NCBI GenBank assembly: GCA_018334055.1
Contig: JAGXSS010000077.1
Location: 1-56,316 of the forward strand
Source of the DNA: Peptococcaceae bacterium
GTDB taxonomy: Bacteria; Bacillota; UBA994
Length of the DNA: 56,316 nt
Direction of reading: 5' to 3'
The stretch's first letter is position 1. Each line of letters starts with the position of its first letter. The position numbers and the translations under genes were made by a program. Shown in pieces: positions 12,652 through 20,572 of the stretch. Under the pieces are notes generated by a model, which ran no database searches, was not told where the DNA came from, and saw nothing but the letters and a program-made list of their open reading frames with translations.

Positions 12652-13847
12652 TGAAGAAGCAATACCCTTTAGAAGGACTCCGCGTGCTCGACCTTTCGCG
12701 CGTGCTAGCCGGGCCTTACTGCACCATGATGCTCGGCGATTTGGGCGCAGAAATCATCAAGATTGAAGCTCCCGGGGTAGGAGATGATGCCCGGGCCTTC
12801 GGACCATTTGTCGGCGAAGAAAGCGCCTACTTCATGAGCCTCAACCGCAACAAAAAAAGCCTGACCCTCAACCTCAAAAATGAGGCTGGTAAGGAGATTT
12901 TTAAGCAATTGGTGCGGCAAGCCGATGTGGTGGTGGAGAACTACCGCCCCGGCACCATGGAGAAACTGGGCCTTGGATATGACCTGCTCGCGGCTCTTAA
13001 CCCCCGGCTCATCTATGCCGCCATATCCGGCTTTGGCAACACCGGGCCCTACCGCCAGAAGGCTGCCTATGATGTCGTAGTGCAGGGCATGGGGGGCATC
13101 ATGAGCATCACGGGCTTTCCCGATGGCCTACCGACCAGGGTTGGAGCTTCCATCGGTGACATCAATGCCGCCTTGTTCGGCACCATCGGCCTCTTGGCCG
13201 CGCTCAACAGGCGCAATATAACCGGGCTGGGGCAGATGGTTGATGTGGCCATGCTCGACTGCCAAGTAGCGATGCTCGAGAACGCTATCACCCGGTACGA
13301 AGTCACCGGGGATGTGCCCAAACGCTTAGGCAATCGCCACCCTTCGATAACGCCCTTTACTGCCGTTGCCGCTCTGGACGGGCACATGGTACTGGCCATC
13401 GGCAACGACCACCTCTGGGGGCAATTCTGTACCCTAGTAAATCGGCCGGATTTAGTTACTGACCCGCTTTACCGGAACAACAGAGCGCGTACCGAAAACT
13501 GGACGACGCTAGAGCCATTGCTCGAAGTAATCTTCAGGCAGAGAACCATCGCCGAATGGATTGCCGCTCTCGAATCTATTGGCGTGCCCTGTGGGCCAAT
13601 CAATACCATCGACAAGGTTTTGCAGGACCCGCAAGTGCTCGCCCGTAATATGATTGAAGAAGCCGTGCACCCCCTAGCCGGAAAAATGCGCATGGCCGGG
13701 TCCCCCATCAAGCTATCCGATGCGCCCGAACTGGTAGTGCGCGAACCCGCGCCCACCCTCGGACAACACAGCGCCGAAATATTGACAGAGTTGCTCGGGC
13801 TAGATGCCGCAGCTATCCGCATTTTGCAAGAGAAAGGGGCGATCTAG
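12648..13847 (+). CDS. Class III CoA-transferase (CaiB/BaiF family)
   Basis: The 399-residue protein moves CoA between carboxylic acids through an aspartyl mixed anhydride. The catalytic Asp is Asp171 in GASIGDINA; N-terminal LRVLDLSRVLAGPYC and the N-N-K region LNRNKKSLTLNL are typical. Its start overlaps the abfD stop (ATGATG), so the two are translationally coupled, which makes 4-hydroxybutyrate, crotonate or vinylacetate plausible substrates. That is inference: family III members differ widely in substrate. The known partner of AbfD in C. aminobutyricum is a class I transferase, so this pairing is different. The stop codon shares CTAG with the convergent rpoN stop. Confidence 0.88.
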   Translation: MMKKQYPLEGLRVLDLSRVLAGPYCTMMLGDLGAEIIKIEAPGVGDDARAFGPFVGEESAYFMSLNRNKKSLTLNLKNEAGKEIFKQLVRQADVVVENYRPGTMEKLGLGYDLLAALNPRLIYAAISGFGNTGPYRQKAAYDVVVQGMGGIMSITGFPDGLPTRVGASIGDINAALFGTIGLLAALNRRNITGLGQMVDVAMLDCQVAMLENAITRYEVTGDVPKRLGNRHPSITPFTAVAALDGHMVLAIGNDHLWGQFCTLVNRPDLVTDPLYRNNRARTENWTTLEPLLEVIFRQRTIAEWIAALESIGVPCGPINTIDKVLQDPQVLARNMIEEAVHPLAGKMRMAGSPIKLSDAPELVVREPAPTLGQHSAEILTELLGLDAAAIRILQEKGAI

Positions 13848-15109
13848 TGCTTTCTTTGTCCTCGCGGCAAGATGCTTAGTACCTCGCGGTACTTGGCAAC
13901 GGTGCGCCGCGCGATGCTGATGCCTTCTGCGGCCAGCCTTTTTTTCACGTCCTCATCGCTCAGGGGGGTGAGTTTATCTTCTTGACTGATGAGCTGGCTG
14001 ATTCTCTCTTGTACGGCCCGTGACGCCACTCTGCCGTGGAGCGCCTGCACATGAGCAGAGAAGAAGTCCTTGAGCGGCAGAACCCCGCGCGGAGTCAGGG
14101 CATACTTGTGGCTCACGGCGCGGCTCACCGTAGATTCATGCACCCCGACCTCACTCGCCACTTCCGCCATGGTGAGGGGCCGTAAATATGCCTGCCCGTG
14201 CTCCAGGAAGGAGGACTGCCATGTAGCCAGGACACCCGAGATGCGTAGCAGCGTATCCCGTCTCTGTACTACCGCCCGCGCGAGCCAGCGCCCCTGTTGG
14301 TAGCACTCGCGCAGGTATTTCTTGGCATTCCGGTCGGCCTCGCCTAACAACCTACAATAAAGACTATCCATCCTCCGCTCGTTGATGAGCGGTTGTTTTA
14401 CTTCGGCGTGAAAGACATCTGCCACTTTGGTGAAACAAACATCGGGGAACACCGAGCCGGTACCGGCATATTGCCACGAGGCGTACCTGCCCCCAGGCGA
14501 GGCATCGCAAGTTTTTAGCTCCGCGAGCACCGCCTGCACCTCCCTCCTGGAGATGCCGGTTAGGCTGGCCACCCTGTCCGCACTGGGCTTAGCCTCGGCA
14601 AAATAAGTCCTGATGATTTTTTCTCTGGCCTCGGTCAGTAAGTCGCGATTGGCCATCTGCAGGAGGAAACTCTCACACCAGCTTTCTGCCGCAAAACCAG
14701 GGGGCCCCAAGGCCTGTAGCAGCCATTTGCCCAGCCGGAGTGTCGCCCTGGCAATGCCCAGTTCGCGCGCCAGGTTTTCGTCAATTGACGGCAACAATCC
14801 GCGGTCGTCTAAAGAGTCCACAAGCGCGATTGCGGCTCGCTTGACAAGGGGCGGGGCGTCGCTCAATCTAATTTCGGTGCGAAGTTCATCCCTAGGGTCT
14901 ACCGCCATACTTTGGCTCGTCCTTGGCCAGAACCGCCCCTCCCAGGGAATAGTTTTTATTTCTAAAAGGGGGTTTTCGGCGGCCTGGTTTAGTAAGTAGC
15001 TCTCAAGTTCGGCATTCGTCATGGGCAAGAGTAAGATGGCCTGCTTGAGCTTGGCCGTCATGACGATATCGCCGCGGAGAATCGGTGTTTGCTCAAGCAA
15101 TGGCCGCAC
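13844..15109 (-). CDS. rpoN: RNA polymerase sigma-54 factor
   Basis: This alternative sigma factor needs AAA+ activators and reads -24/-12 promoters. The 421-residue protein shows region I (KLKQAILLLPMTNAELESYL, then NPLLE), the core-binding region, a helix-turn-helix (EVASEVGVHESTVSRAV) and the RpoN box ARRTVAKYRE near the C-terminus. The GTG start follows GGAG by 7 nt. It is the last gene of a whiA-HPr-like-rpoN unit; no sigma-54 activator with a GAFTGA motif is encoded in the window. The gene overlaps the convergent CoA-transferase by 4 bases with no terminator between them. Confidence 0.95.
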   Translation of the reverse strand: MRPLLEQTPILRGDIVMTAKLKQAILLLPMTNAELESYLLNQAAENPLLEIKTIPWEGRFWPRTSQSMAVDPRDELRTEIRLSDAPPLVKRAAIALVDSLDDRGLLPSIDENLARELGIARATLRLGKWLLQALGPPGFAAESWCESFLLQMANRDLLTEAREKIIRTYFAEAKPSADRVASLTGISRREVQAVLAELKTCDASPGGRYASWQYAGTGSVFPDVCFTKVADVFHAEVKQPLINERRMDSLYCRLLGEADRNAKKYLRECYQQGRWLARAVVQRRDTLLRISGVLATWQSSFLEHGQAYLRPLTMAEVASEVGVHESTVSRAVSHKYALTPRGVLPLKDFFSAHVQALHGRVASRAVQERISQLISQEDKLTPLSDEDVKKRLAAEGISIARRTVAKYREVLSILPRGQRKH

Positions 15110-15130
15110 AGCGGAGCTCCTCTCTATCTT

Positions 15131-15424
15131 CTACTCATGGTTGATGTTGGTCTGAGCTTCGCCCAACCCGTCTTGAATAAAAGCAACTATGGTTTCTAGG
15201 GCGGAGGATGGGTCGACTGATGAGCGCACCACCACCTCGATTTCGGCTCCACGGGTTAGTTCCCAGCCGATAAGGGCGAGCAGGCGCGTAATGGGCAGTA
15301 CCTCTCCCTTGTACCCGAGCAAGAGTTCCACATCCAGCTTGCCCGCTAGTTCCCTAAGACGCGCAAAGGGGCGGAAATGCAGCACTGCATTGACGATTTG
15401 TACCTTGACCCGAACTTCTCTCAC
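15131..15424 (-). CDS. HPr-family protein with altered phosphorylation sites
   Basis: The 97-residue protein has HPr length and layout. Aligned with HPr, the catalytic-His segment is VLHFRPFARL, keeping His16, Arg18 and Pro19, so phosphorylation by enzyme I is possible. The regulatory Ser46 segment (normally KSIMGLL) reads TRLLALI here, with Arg at the Ser position, so HPr kinase could not use it. This is the reverse of Bacillus Crh, which keeps the Ser and loses the His. It starts with GTG overlapping the whiA stop (GTGA) and lies just before rpoN. I infer a regulatory role rather than sugar transport; no PTS enzyme is nearby. Confidence 0.75.
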   Translation of the reverse strand: MREVRVKVQIVNAVLHFRPFARLRELAGKLDVELLLGYKGEVLPITRLLALIGWELTRGAEIEVVVRSSVDPSSALETIVAFIQDGLGEAQTNINHE

Positions 15425-16362
15425 CCTGGTGCTACCCCCCCATAACCTAACTCTTTGGCGAGCTCCTCTATTTTGCGCAAACGATGGTTCACCGCTCCTT
15501 TGCTGAGGGGCGGACTAAAGTACAAGCCGAGCTCCTGCAGACTGGCCTCGGGATGCTTGGCACGCAGCTCGGCCGTCAGGCGCAAATTCGGCGAGAGATT
15601 ATTTGTGCCCAACACTTGGTCGACATACCTAATGCATTCTATATGCCGCCAAGCCGTTGAAATGGTCTTATTAAGATTGGCCGTTTCGGCATTGACCAAG
15701 CGATTGACTTGGTTGCGCATGGATTTACGCACGCGCGCATCTTCCACCTTAAGCAGGCTGGCATGAGCACCAATCAAGTTAAGAAAGTCAACGACCTGCT
15801 CGCCTTCTTTAAGGTAGACCACCAAGAGCTCCTTGCGCCGGGTGAGGCGCGGCGAGAGGCCACAGTCCTCTAAGACTTGCCGCAAGTAATCCGCAGTCTC
15901 TTGGTACTCGCAGACCATCTCGAGGTGATAACTAGCCTTTTGGGGGTCACTCATGCTCCCTGAAATAATAAACGCTCCCCTTAGGTAAGCGCGGTTACAA
16001 CACTCACTCTCGGGCGTGTCCAGATGCGTAAAGAAACTGCTGGCTTCGCCGTCCCACAGCCCGACTTCTAGGAGAAGTTTATCGGCCTTCGGGGCAAATA
16101 GCAGGTACATGCGGTTCTTGCGAAAGGCGGAGCGCCGACGGATAAAGACCCTGGCCTCGGGCTGGCGTTCCTTCAGGAGTTGCAAGACAAGCCGCGCCAC
16201 CGCCGGGTTTTGGGTATGAATATTAAGCCCCATACCACCGGCGCGCGAGAGCTGCAAGATACCGCCGTGACGAATGATGGCGGCTAATTCGCGCCGACGA
16301 CAGCAAGGCTCACTATCGATGATGCGCACCAGCTCTCCCTTGACATCCTCCGTAAAGGTCAC
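15421..16362 (-). CDS. whiA: WhiA sporulation/division regulator
   Basis: WhiA is a DNA-binding protein with a degenerate LAGLIDADG-type N-terminal domain and a C-terminal helix-turn-helix. Visible are VTFTEDVKGELVRI at the N-terminus, the homing-endonuclease-like YLRGAFIISGSMSDPQK and a C-terminal HTH (RAKHPEASLQELGLYF, then SKGAVNHRLRKI). I chose GTG 16362 (313 residues) because AGGGGGGAG lies just upstream and the start matches the family; 34 more codons are open upstream without homology. In Bacillus whiA usually follows yvcJ-yvcK; here those two genes are 27 kb away. Confidence 0.95.
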   Translation of the reverse strand: MTFTEDVKGELVRIIDSEPCCRRRELAAIIRHGGILQLSRAGGMGLNIHTQNPAVARLVLQLLKERQPEARVFIRRRSAFRKNRMYLLFAPKADKLLLEVGLWDGEASSFFTHLDTPESECCNRAYLRGAFIISGSMSDPQKASYHLEMVCEYQETADYLRQVLEDCGLSPRLTRRKELLVVYLKEGEQVVDFLNLIGAHASLLKVEDARVRKSMRNQVNRLVNAETANLNKTISTAWRHIECIRYVDQVLGTNNLSPNLRLTAELRAKHPEASLQELGLYFSPPLSKGAVNHRLRKIEELAKELGYGGVAPG

Positions 16363-16448
16363 CGCGCTCCCCCCTAGCTTTGCTCCTGCTCTAGCCTTAA
16401 TAATTCGCCTCGCCACCCTCATTCCCTGCCGCCGCCAGCCACAAGACA

Positions 16449-16481
16449 AGAAGGGCCCCCGCATTTAGCGGTGGCCCTTCT
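16449..16481 (-). terminator. Terminator after glnA
   Basis: AGAAGGGCC pairs with GGCCCTTCT, and inner CCGC/GCGG closes a 5-nt loop after one mismatch. It lies 5 bp beyond the glnA stop and before the whiA leader, separating the two units. Confidence 0.7.
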
Positions 16482-16485
16482 ACGC

Positions 16486-17811
16486 TTAATGAATCGATAA
16501 ATACCGTTCTAACTCCCACGGATGAACCGCCATTTCATGCAGGCGGCATTCAGCTCTCTTGGCGGCAATGAAACGGGTGAAGATGTGCTCGCCTAATGCT
16601 CCACGCATCAACTCACTTTGGGAAAAATGGTGCAGGGCTTCCTGGAGGCTCCCCGGCAGACTGGTAATCCCTGCGGCCAAGCGGTCTTCTTCACATAAAT
16701 GATAGATATTGCAACCCATGGGTGAAGGAGGGGTGAGCCCATCCTTTATCCCCTGCAATCCGGCTGTGAGCGCTACGGCAAAGGCTAGGTAGGGATTGCA
16801 AGAAGGATCGGGGCTACGCAGTTCTAGGCGGGTGCCATTGCCACGGCGCGCCGGAACCCGGATGAGCGGGCTGCGGTTGCGCTCTGACCAAGCGATATAG
16901 ACAGGCGCTTCATACCCCGGCACCAAGCGCTTGTAAGAGTTGATGAGCGGGTTAGTGATGGCCGTAAACTCTAAGCAATGGCGCATTAACCCCGCTAAGT
17001 AAGACATGGCTATGCGGCTCAACTGATGGGGCGCATGTTGGTCATAGAAGGCATTGCAACCATTGACAAAAAGGGATTGATTTATATGCATGCCGCTGCC
17101 CGCCTCGCCAAAAAGGGGCTTGGGCATAAAGGTAGCGTGCAGCCCATGCTGCATGGCCACGGTGCGCACCACCAATTTAAAAGTGGTGACGTTGTCGGCG
17201 GCCGTTAGGGCATCGGTATACCTAAAATCAATCTCGTGCTGTCCGGGGGCACATTCATGATGCGAGGCTTCCACATGAAAGCCCATCTCCTCCAGGGTCA
17301 GGACGATGTCCTGACGAGCATCCTCGCCGCGGTCGATTGGGGACAAATCAAAGTACCCACCGCGGTCATTGGTGATAGTGGTCGGCCCCCCATCAGGGTC
17401 GCGCTTGAACAGAAAGAACTCGGCCTCGGGTCCCACCTGCATGACATACCCCATTGCTTGCGCTTCGGCCACTGCTCTCTTTAAAGTGCCCCGCGGGCAG
17501 CCACTAAAGGGGGTGCCATCAGGATTCAACACATCGCAAATTAGGCGAGCGGTCGGCGCCTTATCCTTGGTCCAGGGAAAGACGGCATAGGTGGCGGGGT
17601 CGGCTTTAAGGAGCATGTCCGACTCTTCAATGCGGGCAAAACCCTCGATGGAAGACCCATCAAACATCAATTGTCCGTCTAGGGCGGTTTCGATTTCATC
17701 GACTGAGATGGCTACATTCTTGTTCACCCCGAGGATGTCCGTAAATTGGAGGCGAACAAACCGCACCTTGTCTTCCTTCACTCTCGCTAATACATCTTGT
17801 TTCGTAGCCAT
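16486..17811 (-). CDS. glnA: Glutamine synthetase type I (alpha)
   Basis: This enzyme makes glutamine from glutamate, ammonia and ATP. The 441-residue protein has the short GSI-alpha length, without the insertion or adenylylation loop of GSI-beta. Motifs visible are FTDILGVNK, MFDGSSIEGF, the metal/glutamate site GPEAEFFLF, HHECAPGQHEIDF and RVPARRGNGTRLELR. It is a single-gene unit with its own promoter at 17844-17872 and terminator at 16449-16481. GSI-alpha enzymes are usually controlled by feedback and by GlnR-type repressors; the palindrome in this promoter differs from the GlnR consensus I know. Confidence 0.97.
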   Translation of the reverse strand: MATKQDVLARVKEDKVRFVRLQFTDILGVNKNVAISVDEIETALDGQLMFDGSSIEGFARIEESDMLLKADPATYAVFPWTKDKAPTARLICDVLNPDGTPFSGCPRGTLKRAVAEAQAMGYVMQVGPEAEFFLFKRDPDGGPTTITNDRGGYFDLSPIDRGEDARQDIVLTLEEMGFHVEASHHECAPGQHEIDFRYTDALTAADNVTTFKLVVRTVAMQHGLHATFMPKPLFGEAGSGMHINQSLFVNGCNAFYDQHAPHQLSRIAMSYLAGLMRHCLEFTAITNPLINSYKRLVPGYEAPVYIAWSERNRSPLIRVPARRGNGTRLELRSPDPSCNPYLAFAVALTAGLQGIKDGLTPPSPMGCNIYHLCEEDRLAAGITSLPGSLQEALHHFSQSELMRGALGEHIFTRFIAAKRAECRLHEMAVHPWELERYLSIH

Positions 17812-17843
17812 GCCCTACACCCTTTCCGAACTATAATGGCCTA

Positions 17844-17872
17844 ATATTACACGAATATTCGTGCCCTGTCTA
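17844..17872 (-). promoter_or_regulatory. glnA promoter with a perfect 14-bp palindrome in the spacer
   Basis: On the minus strand, -35 TAGACA (17867-17872) and -10 TAATAT (17844-17849) are 17 bp apart. The palindrome CACGAATATTCGTG fills 17850-17863, directly beside the -10, where a bound repressor would block polymerase. The gerKA gene runs away in the opposite direction from here. Confidence 0.6.
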
Positions 17873-17977
17873 GGCAAATTCCTTGGCTCATTCCCTGCTG
17901 AGATGATTTCGCCGGTGCGAGCAAGAACGCATGTTGGACCTATAAATGGAGAGCCTACCAATGTAGGGAGTGAGCGA

Positions 17978-19459
17978 GTGGACAACTGGTGGGACCTCCT
18001 CAAGAGCTTTTTTATGGCAGAAGATGCTACACGCAGTACGCATAACGCGATCCCCTCACGCGGTTTTCAAGGCAATCTTGCCTATCTGCGGGAGCGCTTT
18101 AGCAATGCCCATGATTTTAGTGTGAGGGAGTTGCAATTAGGGGGCGACGGGAAAAAAGCGGCCGTAATCTACCTAGAGAGCCTGACTAACCCTGCCAGAA
18201 TCGCCGAAGAAGTACTCATCCCGCTCGGCAGTTTCATCGGCATGGCCGAGAGGCCGCAAGCAAAAGTGCGTCCCTTGTTGGCTAAACAATTCCTTTCATC
18301 CTCCAACCTAGAAGAAACAACGGATTTAAAGCAGGCCGAAGGACTGCTGCTCGACGGCTGGACCATCATCCTGATGGATGGGCTAAACACCATTCTCGCG
18401 GTTGGCACTCAGTCTAACCCCGGACGTGCGGTGACCGCGTCTGAAACAGAAACTTCTATTTTTGGCCCTAAGCAGGCCTTCGTGGAAGCGCATACGGTCA
18501 ACTTGGCCCTGCTGCGGCAAAAACTTAAAACCCCCAAACTCAAATTAGAGGAATTCCGTTTAGGGACCAAGTCCCCCACCGGCGTTATGTTCGTGTATCT
18601 TGAAGGAACTGCGCCGGACACTTTTGTCCGCGGGGTTAGAGAACGTTTAGCGAACATCGAGGTGGAGGTGCTCATCGAGAGCTCCTATCTCGAATCCCTG
18701 CTCGGAATAAGCACACTCTCTCCATTCCCGCAGGCCATTTACACCGAGCGCCCCGACAAGGTCACCGCAAACCTCCTCGAGGGCAGAGTCGCCCTAGTAG
18801 TTGACGGCTCCCCTGATGTCTTGGTGTTACCAACGGCTTTTCCTGACCTGTTTCAAGTTGCTGATGACTACTACCAGCGTACACTCCCCAGTTTGCTCAT
18901 TCGCGTCCTCAGGGTGATCGCATTTTTCCTTGCCACCACCCTGCCCTCGTTGTATGTTGTGCTCATCAGTTTCAATTACGAAGTTCTACCCACCAACCTG
19001 ATCATACCGGTGGCCATTTTCCGCAGCGGCGTGCCCTTCCCCCCGTTCATCGAGCTGTTCGGCATGCTCCTCATCGTCGACATACTGCAGGAAGGAGCCA
19101 CTCGGCTGCCCTCCAAGGTGGGCCAGACAATAGGTGTCGTGGGCGGTTTCGTCCTAGGACAGGCCGTCATTGAAGCCGGGCTGATCAGTCCGCTGTCGCT
19201 AATCACGGCTGCGCTTTCCTTTATCGGTTCCTTTGCCATTCCCGACTACAGGGTAGTTGGCCTGGTACGCATCCTGCGCTATGCGCTATTGCTGGGGGCA
19301 AGCCTACTTTCTGGGGTTGGCGTGGTGGCCGTGTGGCTCGCGGTATTTATCCATATCGCTTCGCTGGAAGTGCTTGGGGTGCCTTACTTGCGCCCGATAG
19401 CTCCCCTTTCTAAAAAAAGCCTGGGTGACTTTATCTTGCATCGAAAGAAGGATGAGTGA
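17978..19459 (+). CDS. gerKA: Spore germinant receptor subunit A
   Basis: GerA-family subunit of the receptor in the spore inner membrane that senses germinants. The protein (493 residues) has a soluble N-terminal domain and a C-terminal membrane part with about five hydrophobic segments from residue 300 on, including the conserved IPVAIFRSGVPFPPF region and a PSKVGQTIGVVGG motif. I chose GTG 17978 because GGGAG lies 7-8 nt upstream; an ATG at 17861 would add 39 residues that overlap the glnA promoter. First gene of gerKA-KB-KC. It shows the organism makes endospores. Confidence 0.93.
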   Translation: MDNWWDLLKSFFMAEDATRSTHNAIPSRGFQGNLAYLRERFSNAHDFSVRELQLGGDGKKAAVIYLESLTNPARIAEEVLIPLGSFIGMAERPQAKVRPLLAKQFLSSSNLEETTDLKQAEGLLLDGWTIILMDGLNTILAVGTQSNPGRAVTASETETSIFGPKQAFVEAHTVNLALLRQKLKTPKLKLEEFRLGTKSPTGVMFVYLEGTAPDTFVRGVRERLANIEVEVLIESSYLESLLGISTLSPFPQAIYTERPDKVTANLLEGRVALVVDGSPDVLVLPTAFPDLFQVADDYYQRTLPSLLIRVLRVIAFFLATTLPSLYVVLISFNYEVLPTNLIIPVAIFRSGVPFPPFIELFGMLLIVDILQEGATRLPSKVGQTIGVVGGFVLGQAVIEAGLISPLSLITAALSFIGSFAIPDYRVVGLVRILRYALLLGASLLSGVGVVAVWLAVFIHIASLEVLGVPYLRPIAPLSKKSLGDFILHRKKDE

Positions 19460-19462
19460 GCC

Positions 19463-20572
19463 ATGCCGAGACAGCCTCGAGTCACGCACTGGCAGTACTT
19501 CACTCTAATTTCTGGCGTTCTCATCGCTAACGGTATAATGTCTATGCCGCGCGCAGTTGCCGCTGATGCCGGACGGAGCGCGTGGCTGGTAATACTCCTT
19601 GTTGGATGCATCGTCGCGGTGCTCACCTGGCTAGCGCACCTTGTCGCCAGCCACTTCCCTACGCGCGATGCGGCGGAATGGCCAAAGACTTTGCTCGGGC
19701 CAATTTTGGGGCGAATCTGGATGATGGCCTACTTACTGCGCGCCATCATCTTCTTATTACTTACGGCCCAACTATACGCCGGGTATTTATCGGTGCGCTT
19801 ATTTCCTAGAACCCCCACCCATGTCTTCGCCCTCTTAGTCTTGGCACTGTCACTACTGGCGGTGCTCGCAAAAGTCCGCGGGTTCGCTCGCTTTTCAGAG
19901 GTAGCCTTCTATATGTCTATCCCTCTTATTCTATTTATCATCATCCCTTTCACCAAGGGAAACACCTTGCACCTCTTGCCCCTTGTGGGGGACACTCCGC
20001 CCTCTGACTTACTGAAGAGCGCCTTAGCAGCCTCCTACAGCTATGCTGGTTTTGATTTCTTGTGGTTCGTTTATCCTCATCTTCGTCGCAAGGCCTCTGC
20101 CGGCACTGTAGCCTTTGGAGCTGTGCTGCTGACCGCAATAGTCTACGCTTTTGTGACTGCCACCACCATCATGTACTTCGGCCTAGAAAAATTAGGCCTC
20201 ATCTTCCTGCCAACGTTAGCGGCGCTTCGCGGCATCGAGATGGTGCTTTTTGAGCGCATCGACAGCCTGATGATGTTTGCGTGGCTTTCAACGGTGGTGG
20301 TAACTGCGGCCGCCCAACTGTACACCGCTACCCGCCTAGTGCAGGGCTTGGCCAATGGGCTTTCGTTTCCTAAAGTTGCCGCAGGACTCAGCGGACTTTT
20401 CTTTATTGTAGCGTATAGCGTAACCGACCTGCCACTATATCAAACCATTGCTATTTCAGATATTTTTGGCATTTTTGACCTGTCTTTCTTTGTCACCAGC
20501 ATTTTTGTGTTCTTAATATTGGCTTTGGTACGCAACCGCAAGGGAGACAAGTGCGATGAACCGGCAGATTAA
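19463..20572 (+). CDS. gerKB: Spore germinant receptor subunit B (permease-like)
   Basis: The 369-residue integral membrane protein of the GerAB family belongs to the amino-acid/polyamine permease superfamily and has about ten hydrophobic segments. It begins with the typical ISGVLIANGIMSMPRAVA region. In the receptor this subunit is thought to bind the germinant. It starts 3 bp after gerKA and overlaps gerKC by 17 bp. Confidence 0.94.
   Translation: MPRQPRVTHWQYFTLISGVLIANGIMSMPRAVAADAGRSAWLVILLVGCIVAVLTWLAHLVASHFPTRDAAEWPKTLLGPILGRIWMMAYLLRAIIFLLLTAQLYAGYLSVRLFPRTPTHVFALLVLALSLLAVLAKVRGFARFSEVAFYMSIPLILFIIIPFTKGNTLHLLPLVGDTPPSDLLKSALAASYSYAGFDFLWFVYPHLRRKASAGTVAFGAVLLTAIVYAFVTATTIMYFGLEKLGLIFLPTLAALRGIEMVLFERIDSLMMFAWLSTVVVTAAAQLYTATRLVQGLANGLSFPKVAAGLSGLFFIVAYSVTDLPLYQTIAISDIFGIFDLSFFVTSIFVFLILALVRNRKGDKCDEPAD

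Noticed and set aside
17861-17977. Upstream ATG start for gerKA
   Set aside because: It would overlap the glnA promoter region and adds 39 residues unlike the family; GTG 17978 has a good Shine-Dalgarno.
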